A stretch of 64,000 bases of DNA from Paraspadella gotoi (Eukaryota; Chaetognatha), in NCBI GenBank assembly GCA_051294375.1, contig CM119269.1:6461552-6525551 (forward strand), written 5' to 3'. The notes under the pieces are model-generated. The model did not search any database, was not told the origin of the DNA, and saw nothing but the letters and a program-made list of their open reading frames with translations. The stretch's first letter is position 1, and each line of letters starts with the position of its first letter. This document shows positions 21,914-34,000 of this stretch, piece by piece. The position numbers were made by a program, and so were the translations under genes.

Positions 21914-24900
21914 GTGAGTTGAGAAGTTTTTAACAGATTTATCGATCAAACAAGTTCGAGTCTTGTCGGTTTTTTTTTTTGGGGGGGGGAGGGATTAATT
22001 ATTAATTATCGCTCATTTAATCATTATTTATTGATTATTGATTCGGAGAAAAGTTAAAAATAATATTTCATATTTAAATCTTACCTAATTCTGAATTTGG
22101 TAAATGTGATTTTGAAATTTTGTGTAATGCACTCAATTTGTGATTTTGAGAATGCGCTTCTAGTTTTGACAAGTCAGGAACTACCGTAATCTATTGAGTT
22201 ATACATACGATTTTTTAGGCTATATTTTTGTCATTTATTTTTAGATTGAGCGATTGGTCCTATTTTATGAGTCAAGACTTAACAGGCATAATCCAGTCTG
22301 GAGCAGGATTCACAAATGGGGTCCAAAAATTCAATGAGCAAAAGAACGAAATTTAAGCAAGAAAAAGAGAGAGAGACAGAGAGAGAGAGAAAGAGAGATA
22401 GAGAGAAAGAGAGAGAGAGAGAGTAAGAGCGTCATTTTATCCCATTCCTCTCATTCCCTTTCTCCCCCCAAAAAGGCATGTACTTCGCAAGCGCCATGCT
22501 CAACGCCCTCTGGGGTCATCTTTCCGATCGATTCGGACGCCGCTTCGTCCTCCTTCCGTCCATGCTAGTTCTCGGCGCCACCTCCTTCGGCTTCGGGACT
22601 TCGACGTCACTGTGGGCGGCGCTGGCTTGGCGCGCCGCGGCCGGCGTCGCCGACTCTCGCGGCGTGCTCCGCGCCGCCGTCGCCGACGCGTCGGGAAAAG
22701 AGGATCGCGTCGTCAACATGAGCGCGTTTCTGTTCAGTTGGCAGGCGGGCGTCACTGTTGGTCCGATGGTGACGGGATGGTTGGCGGGTGAGTTGGGGGC
22801 GTGGCCGCGTTGAATAGATGACGTGGGGGAGAGCGGAGGAATGTTGAATGCGTTCGGGAGAGCGGGTCATGCATTGAGAGGTGCACTGTGGCAACACATT
22901 CGCTATCACCCCGCGCCTGATTCTAGTGGAGTTAGAGTTAGAGTAGAGTTGGAGTGAGCATTCTCTCTTCCCACCAAGCAGCCCTGGGTGTTAATGCGAG
23001 TAAGTTCATAAAACTATTATGTAATATGCAAATTACAAAATTACTTGTTTTACTATTCTCAATTACGTTTCAAAATATAAATGTTAAAATTTATTATCTG
23101 TAAACATTGAATTTACTAATTTGCCTTATTTTGAACATTTGTAATTGTATATTGTATAATTGTATAAGTCTAATTGTTCAAAATTATAAGAGCGTAAAGT
23201 TCTCTTCAGCCCTCAACCTGACCTCCCAACCGTTCGTCGATCGGCCCTTTCTTCTCGTCGGCCTTCCTCATCTCCTCGTCTGTCTCCTCGCCTTCCTCCT
23301 CGTATTCTTCTTCCTCGAAAGGAAAGAAGAGGGAGAGGAAGAGATTAAGCTTCTCTCGTCTCAAGTCGACAAACTGGATTACATTGTCGAAGACGACGAC
23401 GACGACGACGACAAAAACAAAGACGATGTAGATGAGAAAGAAGACGACAATGTCGACCAAAAAGGCAACGACGACGACGACGACGAAAATGTCAAAGACG
23501 CCGCAACCTTCAGCAAATTTCTTTGCTGCGCTTCGGGTGAATCGTAATTATGAAAATTTTCAAAAGACTTGTTTCACTATTTTCTATTTTTTATTATTTA
23601 GAAATTGGTACAACCAATATAAAAATTATCCATTCATTTAATAAATAAGCTACCTTGCCCCTGACTTTGGACAGGCTTTGGTGGTTTAAGGCCTCCATCA
23701 CTCTTACAAGATAATGACATAGCAGGTCCCTGCAAGCTTTCAATCAAGACTCTCTCACAGTCTCGTTTATTCACTCCCAGAGTACCTGGCTTCCCTATCA
23801 ATGAAGTGGTATAATATTTCAAAGAATGTTTCAATTGTATGAAAAGACCACTCCCTTAAGTATTAGATCGGGGAATACTTATTGTACTCCGCACTAGCAT
23901 CAAAATACAAGGAGCCGAATTTTATGAAATTGGTACAACCAATATAAAAATTATCCATTCATTTAATAAATAAGCTATCTTGGCCCCTGACTTTGGACAG
24001 GCTTTGGTGGTTTAAGTGTAGTGGTGTACTACGAGTTGGCACGATTTTCGGTTTCAGAAAATCACACGCATGAGTTTATTATCATGGGAGCTAAAAGGCT
24101 TTTTAACCTTCGAAAGTGAGGACAAATTGCTTAATTGTTGGAGAAGTTTTCCTTCCATCCCTTGGCTTGGACTCAGGATGGATTAGAGTAAAGTGTTGGG
24201 GATTTGATTTTAGGTAGAAAAGGCGTGAAGAATTCATTCTTCAGAGTTATGACCATATTTTTCTAACTCACATTTACATTAACATTTACTTAAATCATTG
24301 GATCGAACAAAGAGACAAAATCTTGTAAATTTGCTTTAATAAAAGATAAATATAAAACTATGGCTACAGCCGGGTTGGGAATCCTACTGTTGGCTTTGAG
24401 GGCTTCAACCCACAGTGACGCCACCAGTTACTGGCGCGGTCTCGCTTTGCCAACGCAGAGGGAAGTCGTTAGGACTGTGAATGGAATAAAACGCCTGGGA
24501 AGGTGTGTTCCCCCTCTGAGCAAATGGTATTGGCAGAACAATGGTGGACCTGAGTGACGTGACTGAATATACCGCCACAAATCCCATTTATAATTTTGTA
24601 AATTCGCTTTAATAAGTCAATGTTAGACATGAATTTTCTTTCTTAATTATCCTCTTTAGTAACTTTAATGATAATTTTCAACTTCCCATTTTCGCCCCCC
24701 CATTCCCCCTTCACCCCAACAGACTTCTCCACTCCCCCCCTCGGTCTCATCATCGCCGTCCTCGCCAACGCCCTCTACTCTTTCGCCGCTAAAGGCGCCA
24801 AAGAGGCGCTGTCGTTGTGGGGCGGTCTGGCGCGGTCCCACGGCGGCGCCGGTTTGCCGACCTTCGAACTCGGCCTTGTCGTCGGTCTGCCCAACGCCGC

Positions 24901-25397
24901 CATCATCGTCGTCGCCGTTGTCGCTCCCGGCGTTATCCGGCGCGTGGGCGACGCTATCGCCGGCGTCGTGGGCGGCGTTCTCGCCGCGGTCTTCACCGTC
25001 GCACTTCCCGGCGTCAAATTGGCGGGCGCCTCGGCTGCGGCGCGACCGGCGCTGCTCGGCGTTCTATTCGCGCTGCAGCGTGGGAGTTCGTTTCTGCTGC
25101 TGCAGGTTCGTCGATTAAAATGAATCTTTGTTTGAAAAATGATGAATAGTATGAAAAAATTAATTAAACGGTGGGTAATTGAAAGTACAAAGTGTTTACA
25201 TATATGTACAATTTGAATGGTATTTACTTTCTCGATAATATTGATGAAAGAAACATTTATTTACTCACACAAAAACAGCGTCTAAAGAAACGTTAGGAAA
25301 GGAAAGAAAATTAATTAGTAGGTACATAATTAGTTATTAATTTCTCGAGGGAAAAGGGAAACGATAGCAAAGAAATATGAAGAAAAATGTGCAATAC

Positions 25398-25466
<69 letters not shown>

Positions 25467-28400
25467 TCCCGATCTAACAGCAACTAGATTCAATTGAGGT
25501 TTTTTTTAACGATATTTTAAGAATGTTTCTCAAAGAAATTTTACTTGACCGAGATTCATTACAAAATTTCAGAATTCTAAATCGATTCATGTTAATAACA
25601 TGAATTGTTATCGCTATAGAATAAGCATTAGAGTGGAGCACTGGGGAAGTGGGGAAATGGAACATAGATTTTATTTGAGTGACGTAAGATGGTATGATTA
25701 AAGAGTACAAAAAATATTTTGCTAATATTGTTTGGGGAACAGTATCATTAATTATAATATGTTTATAGTAATATCCTTATAAAAATTAAAGATTCTGATT
25801 CTTCATAAAAAGTTAGATCAAAAATAAAAAATATGTTATTAAAAATTTATGCTTTGTAGTAAAAACGTTTTGGTCATTTTTCGCAGCTTTAACCTAAAAA
25901 AATTATGTAACATAATTTACAAAGTTTTTCAGTTTTTTCCAGTGAATTAAAAACTGTTATTAAAATTTTAAAAAATATGATTTCGAAATTTTATGATTTT
26001 ATAAGGATATTATTATAAAAAAAATTCAATTAATGATACTGTTATGCAAATTTTTTTTGAAAAAGGGCTTAATTATTTTTTATTACATATACAAAGGCAA
26101 TAAAAAAACATTGTTCCATCGCTCAATATTTTCATCACTCCACCCTAATAAGCATATCTAAAAAAAAACAAAAAAACAAACACGGTCTTCTACAACGGAA
26201 TTGTTTGATTAAATAACGTTCGTACTCAGTCTTTTTTCTTTCAGATTAATTAGCTCGTAACTTTCTGCTAACTTTTTGTAATCAGACAACAGAAGAAGAA
26301 TTGTGTAAGTAGATAATGACGTCAAAAGGGCGTATATAAAGAGAAATCTTGATATCAAAGAAAACTAAGACAACTACGATGGAGTTATATTTCAAGTTAA
26401 TTGTTTTGGTGGTAAAAAATGTGTTGCAGATGGTCGACATTGGAACAGATATTCAAACTGCTAAAAATTATGTGACGCATTCAGAGTTTACGCTTAATAT
26501 TATGGGATGGGTCAGTGTCGTCATTACAATGACAAATTGCGTGATATCGTCTGTTTTTGGCTTCATAGCTTTGACCAGAAATAAAGAGATTTATCCTAGG
26601 CTTGTTAAAAAATTATGGATTTGGCGGGTTACAATGATACTGAATTGCTTTGGTTTAAGTGTTTGTCCATTGTCGGTAGATATCTTTTTGGACCGAAATG
26701 GTAAAAGAAAGATCAGGTATTTGTAAAAGATAAGAGGGACTGATAGTCAGACAGACAAAAAGATAGACAGACAGCCATATGGATGGGCAGATGGATGGAC
26801 ATGATTTTTAGCTGGATCTGCTTACTGCAGATTCCGGCTCTATAATCCACTTTGTCATTCCATCGGTCCCACCCTAAAATCTTGTCAGTAAGTCACTTAT
26901 ATTATCTCGGAATATCAAATTATGATAAATTATGCAAAAAAATTGATGTTCGTCCGTATTTTAATTTAATGAACAAAATGGTTACTTATGAATTTTATAA
27001 TTTAAATTTAGGACATGCTAAGCTTACATATTTTCATACAGTATAGCATAATTTTTTACTTGATCTTTTTCAGACAGTCTCACGTTGCCCTGAAAGAGAA
27101 AGTAATCTCAATTCACTTTATGATTCATTGCATCTTTGAGGCTTTTCCTCAACTTATTATTCAATATTATGCGTTGCTCAATTTGTGGACCAGTGGGACA
27201 TCTTATTTGTGTTTAAGTAGTAAAGGAACTGTGTTTTCTTCAAAAAATCGCAATTTGTACAAAATATTACCCAATGGATCTTTGTTTAAAAAATCGCCGA
27301 CAGTAAACTGTTCATGCTGGAAACAAGACCCTGACCTCTATTGTCAATGGCCTTTTCAGGTTTCCGATTTGAAATTATTTTATTTATTTTATTTTGAGAA
27401 TAGCTCATGTTGAGAATAAATCATAGATTTTACAAAATTGGTAAGTGAGTTAAAAAGAGAAGTTTTGTTCATATACATTATACAAACTTTTTTTAATACT
27501 TAAATGATCACTTAAATTTAGTGGTCAATTATACTAGAACCATCATGCTTTTACCAGTGTATTAGAGAAATAAAAAGCACAAGTGAGACAGGAGGGTGAT
27601 AGCCCACTATTCCCAGGTGAGGCTAAGAGTCTCCTCCTTAAAATATCCGTGACAGTTCCCAGCGTGACCAATTCAAGTGAAAACAGTTACTGCTGCTGCT
27701 GCTGCAGGTGTTAATAATCCTATATCAGATAGGTTATGTGCTTGTTTGATAGCTTATTACTTCAACAATTGCAGGGATCCGCTGTTAAGCTAGAATGAAG
27801 AGCATCTTACTTTAGGGCTTAGCATCAGTATAGATATACCAGTATTGTCTTTAAAACTAAGATATAACTGATAAACTTATAATCTAATTTGCTAAGATTT
27901 AAAAGGGAAAGGTATGGTGGACTAAAATCCACCAACCGTTCATCAGCGGCTATTGGTGCCAGAGGCAAGTCATTCGCCTCCCAACCCAAAGGTCCGGGGT
28001 TCTAGCCCAGTGGTCACCTAGCAGTTAAGAGGGACGGGGCGCTTAACCCGCCTGTAACACGGTGTTACAGCCGGATCCGAAGCTCAGGGACTGCTTACAT
28101 TGAACGGTTCTGTCATTAACACATATCAATAATTACTGTCTCTTCAAAGGTTGTCTTTAATAATTTGAAGCCAAATGATATTAAATTAAATATTGTAGTC
28201 TAATTGTATTCTATTGTAGTCTAACCTTGTGTTGTATAGATGCTCCCTCTATTTCCAGAAGACAACACTGACCTCCTCTCCCAAAATGAGTTATTAGATA
28301 TAATAAGCAAATAATATTTTTAAAAAGTAATATATATAATTAAATAATATAGTTTAAATAGTAAAACATTCATAAAATATAAAAATATAAGAAAGTGAAA

Positions 28401-29591
28401 CAAGTAATTTTGCAAATTTTCATATAAAATTAAAAAAATAACAAAATAGAATATTTTTCGGTATTAATTTTTAAACAAAATCTTTATCAAATATAAAACT
28501 TTAATTTGCTCAACATTGAAATTAAATTAGTTTTAGCCCAAATATTTTTAATTAAAGATAAAATAATTTCATAAAAAAAATTAATAGCTAAAAATATGTT
28601 TGGTGTTTGGTGACAGGGGTTGGAGTATATTATATAGTTTTTTTTTAAATTAAGATAAACATTTTTCAGTATGTTCAAAAATGTCATTTTTTACTTTGAG
28701 TTAAAATCTTTGTTAATAATGAAAAAATAGAAGGAGATTTTTTTAAATTTTTTTATTTGAAAATCATACTTTCCATATCGAGCTCGAATTTTTTAATATA
28801 ATCAGCTAGGGAGGTATAGAGTAATCCATATCATATTCTGCAAAGAATTCTAATGAGCTTTGACATTCTAAATAAGATACAAAACATTTTTAGGCGACTT
28901 GAGTCTTGTGTATATTTTTATATCATCTTTGATCGAGGTTTTAATCTTGTCAGTCATATCAAGATACAACTGAATATTAAGGCGTAGTGAAAGTTACATA
29001 TGAAAATTCTAAAAGTCAATTATGAATAACATACCATCAGTGAACAATAATTTGTAAAAAAATTAATTTTATGTTTTTTTTAATTTTTGCAGTAGGCTAT
29101 ATTTATATGAAAATTTGCAAATTACTTGTTTCACTATTTTCTATTTTTATATTTATGAAGGATTTAGTATTTAATATATAGTACTAACCTTATAAAATCG
29201 AAAAATTTCAAAATAGGCTTTTCTTAATTTTGATTGCAGATTTGAATTCCTCATAAAAAGTTGTTAGAAGAAAATATAAATCATTTTTAAAAATTATTTC
29301 ATTAAGTGGGTTAAAAATTAAAATAACTATATTTAATATATAAAACAAGTTTGAGCAAACAATGTCGGATCTGCCTACGATAATTAATTAATTAATTAAT
29401 TAATCGATTAATTAATTAATTAATTATTTTAATATGTAATAATTAATTTTAAATTTATATTCAACTTATCATCATCGATGTCCTTAAAATTGGTTAGGAC
29501 AGTTATTAAATATGTTTTGTTTACATTTTATCAAAACAAACAAATATCCTCTATTTTATTTTATGTCTCCTTCTCTCTCTCTCTCTCTCAC

Positions 29592-29630
<39 letters not shown>

Positions 29631-30154
29631 CTGCAATTGCGACGATCTTTATGCTTTTCAGATTTTTTTTAACTTGCATCATTTTTTCACATTAATTAAT
29701 TAATTAATTCATTAATTAATTAAAACATTTATTAGTAATCATTAATATTAAAGATTCAAGTAAATGTGACTTATGTTTTTTCCATCTAAACTCATTTCCC
29801 CTGGCACAATTCCCGTCAATACTTTATATATTATTATATATTAATAAATATTTAAAAGCTTCAGTGCAACAACCCAATGAACTAATTCAAAAAGTTATAT
29901 TGAAAATCGAGATTAGTAGTAAAAGGAAAAAAAAATTTAAAGAGAACTAGAAAGTTATAAAAGTGTTCAATTTGGCCCGCCTTACTAGATATTAGGCCTT
30001 ACTAGATATATTGCATGTGATTAAACAATGTTATCGAATAATAATTTATCAATTTTATGTATTTTGTAAGTATTTTAAGTATTTTTATTCAGTGAGTAAA
30101 ATAACAACTTTTTATTCGCTAATTTTTATCTCGGACTCTCTCTCTTCTATCTTT

Positions 30155-30190
<36 letters not shown>

Positions 30191-30973
30191 TTGCAATTGC
30201 GACGATCCTTATGCTTTTAGGATTTTTTAACTTGTATCATTTTTCTGCTTCAAGTAAATGTGACTTAGGTTTTTTCCATTTAAACTCATTTCCACTGGCA
30301 CAATTCCGTCAAAACTTTATATCTAGCTTTTCACACACTTTCCTACCCACACACAAAATTTCATTTCAATCCAACCAGCCAATCACGAGTTATTGGAGCT
30401 TTTTGCTAAGGTGGGACGGATGGACGGATTGATTGACTGATTAATTAATTATTGATTAATTAATTGACTAATTGATTAATTAACTGATTAATTTTTTGAC
30501 TTATTAATACATCCTGCATATACATTTAATATAAAAGGAAAAAGAAGCATAATCAATTAGTGAAACAGGTTTTTTGTTTTTTTTCCATTTAAACTCATTT
30601 CCACTCAAAAGATTCCATCGAAACTTGGTTTCCTGTTCAATAATTCCAGGTCAATCGATAATTTAGTGGTAATAAGCTATCTTGGTCAACTTGCATAATT
30701 TAATCAACTTGCATAATTTGGTCAACTGACATAATTTGGTTAACTGACATAATTTGGTCTACTGACATAATTTGGTCAACTGACATAATTTGGTCAACTG
30801 ACATAATTTGATCAATTAAGATAATTTGGTCAACCGGCATAATTTGGTTAACTGGCATAATTTTATCAACTAGCCTAATTTGGTCAACAGGCATAATTTG
30901 GTCAACTTGCAAAACTTGATTAACTTGCAGAATTTGGTCAACTGGCATAATTTGGTCAATTAGCATAATTTGG

Positions 30974-31012
<39 letters not shown>

Positions 31013-34000
31013 GAGAGAGAGAGAGAGAAACTTTAAAAAATTCAAATAAATGTGTCTTTTGGTTTTCTAATTTGAACTCTTTTCCACTCCTACGATTCCA
31101 TCAAAAAATTTTTATCCAGCTTTATCACATACTTTCCTACCCTCACACAAAATTCAATTTCGATTTATCTATCCAATTTTTAATAAACAAATAATTATGA
31201 GTAAATTTAAGTAAAAATACTTCAAGTAAATATGACTTTTGTTTTTTCCATTTTAACTCATTTCCACTCGCACGATTCCATCGAAACTTTATATCCGGCT
31301 CAATCACACACTTTCCTACCATCATACAAAATTTCAAGTCAATTGCACTATCCACTCATGAGCAATTGGCGTTCAAATAGTGAAATATATTTTTTTTTTT
31401 TCCATTTAAACCAATTTCCACTCGCACGATTCCCTCGAAACTTCATATCCATCTCAATCACACAGTTTCCTACCCACACACAAAATTTCATACCAATCCA
31501 TCCATCCAATCACGGGTAATTGGAGTTTTTTGCTAAGGTGGACGGACGGACGACGGACGGACGGACGGACGGACGGACGGACGGACGGACGGACGGACGG
31601 ACGGACGGACGGACACGGACGGACGGACGACAGACAGACGGACGGACGACATCATTTTTTTTGCATAATTTATCATAATTCGATGTTCTGACATGATATA
31701 AGTGTGTGCCCGACAATATTGAGGGGGCGGACCGACGGACCGAAAAATGAGTTATAGAGTGGGATCTGCTGATAAGCAGATCCGACTAAAAATAATTTTT
31801 AGCTTAAAATATAGCTTTTTCTAATTTTTGACCCACTTAATGAAGGAATTTTTCAAAAAGAGTTATATTTCTTTTTATCAACTTTTTATGAGGAATTCAA
31901 ATCTGCAAAAAAATTTTAGAAAAAACTGTTTTAAATTTTAACATTTATTGGTTTAGTACTAGTATAAATATGGCCTACTGCGTAAATTGTAAATTTATTA
32001 TAATTTTTTTTATTACATAAATGTTTATTAGTATAATGTTGTTCGTTCCTCACTTTTATAATTTTAATAAGTTAAATTTAGAAATTTTACTACGCCTTAC
32101 TGAATATGTTACATTGCAAATCTCTTTAAATGTATACATTCTTATTGTTATTACTAATTTCTTTATTATCTGTTAATTTTTTTATTTATCAATGAATTAA
32201 TCTTCTTTAATAATTATATTGTTTCTGGGTCTGGTAGTAGCCAAGTAATTTACATACTTAATGCAGATACTGAAGAGACAGTAATTATTATTATGTGTTA
32301 GTGACAGAACCGTTCAATATAAGCAGTCCCTGAGCTTCAGATCAGGCTGTAACACCGAGTTACAGGCGGGTTAAGCGCTCCGTCCCTGTAAACTGCTAGG
32401 CGACCACCGGGCTAGAACCCCGGACCTTTGGGTTGGGAGGCGAATGACTTGCCTCCGGCACCAACGGCCGCAGATGAACGGTTGGTGGATTTTGGTCCAC
32501 CATAATACTCATATTTCATGCCATCTGGTAAAAGTATTTTTGGGCTTAAAATATAGTAATAACAAATTGAAAATATAGTTGATAACGAAATTAAAACAAT
32601 AAAAGAAAATATATTGCTTTATTTATCTTTAAAAATAAATATAAGCAAAATATTTTGATTCGGAAATTGCCTATCTATCCTAGGCAATTTCAGTAACACT
32701 TTGCTCAGTTAATCAGGCAAAATATTACCTAAGTTCACCCCTTGTCTTAATTTTGTCTTTGTCTTTTGTCTTAATTTTCTTAATGAAGAAAAAATAACAA
32801 GCAACTTAGCGAAGAAGGTCTCTTATGAACCTTAGAACGATTTAATGAACAAAAAACCCCATTTGAGTGCTATCAATGAGGCTTCCTTCAGTCTACACCG
32901 TATTATATAATAATACATCTTTAATATATATATATACATATATAATATATTTAATAATGAAGCTGCAATCAATACAAATATAAATATAATCCATAAACTT
33001 TATCCCCATAATTCCCTCAGGATCCCTTTCAATTAGTTTCCCTGGTTTCTTCCGCCATAAGCGTTGGAAGCTCAGCATCGAGTAACAGGGATTTGTTGTT
33101 GTTAACATCATCGAATTCCCATGAAAATTTTTTTACACATATCCGGAAATTGTTGGACCTGGTGCAATGCTTGGCGGGTTTGGGCGCCTCTGCTTATTTT
33201 ATTATGGTTTACAGCTTTAGATTTTCAGAGGGGTTCATTCTGCTATTACCGATTATTATTTTTAGAGCTTTTCAGACTTATGAAATCAAGGAAACATTTA
33301 AAATTTTTAAAAATGTTTTAAAAATCAATTCTGCTAAAGCAAAAATCTCGGCGAATATTAGATTCAGCATTCTTAGCCTTATGCAATCGGCTTTTACCAG
33401 CTTATTGCTGTTGTCTTTTTTTTTTCTCATCGAAATACAAAAAACTTTGCCCTCGTATTACTTCGAGGCGGGGGTGCCGAAGAATACATGGGGACTCAGT
33501 GGAATCAAGCCAAATCAAGTTAAACTATTATTATTCTCAGTTCACGGTTTCAAGAAAGCTTGGCTTTGCACAAAGATAAGCAGCACTAGTAAAGGGTCCA
33601 TTTGGGAAAGGATCGAGTTGGAGAAATACAGAAACGTGAGTGATGCCGGATGTCGAGATCCAAAGTCAATGGGTCTTCGAATTGGAAGATCTTATAATCT
33701 TAATCTCGGCAACTATGAATTATTCAGACCGAAATATTCCACGTTGCTTCTCATGATCTTGAGCGATCAGATATTAAGTTTCTCTAACATAATTTATTCG
33801 GCTTTTTTAACTAACTCTTTCTTTTCTTTATTGCCGCAAATAATTTCCATGTCCTTCATAATGCTGCTTGTTTCATTATGCCTGAGCCTATCATGTGTAC
33901 ATAAGAATATCGTAATAAAAGAGTTGGAAGGGAAATACGCGTATCGTCCATTTAGTAGCAGTTTAATACCGCCATCTACAAAGTTGCAAATTATGCTTTT

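Larger units (their letters stand above)
29765..31670 (+). repeat. Array of related repeat units ending in (GGAC)n
   Basis: At least five units (starting about 29765, 30250, 30575, 31050, 31225 and 31395) share CATTTAAACTCATTTCCACT, CGATTCCATCGAAACTT, CACACTTTCCTACC, CACACAAAATTTCA and CCAATCACGAGTTATTGGAG. The most complete ends in GCTAAGGTGGACGGACGG and a 120-bp (GGAC)n tail (31537-31655). It lies wholly in XK-like intron 2. No coding potential. Confidence 0.75.

Noticed and set aside
24360-24557. 65-codon plus-strand frame
   Set aside because: It lies in dispersed element B, and the related inverted copy at 35866-35985 does not keep the frame.
30700-30981. Minus-strand frame with VDQIMS peptide repeat
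   Set aside because: An 18-bp minisatellite keeps all frames in step, so the open frame is a by-product.
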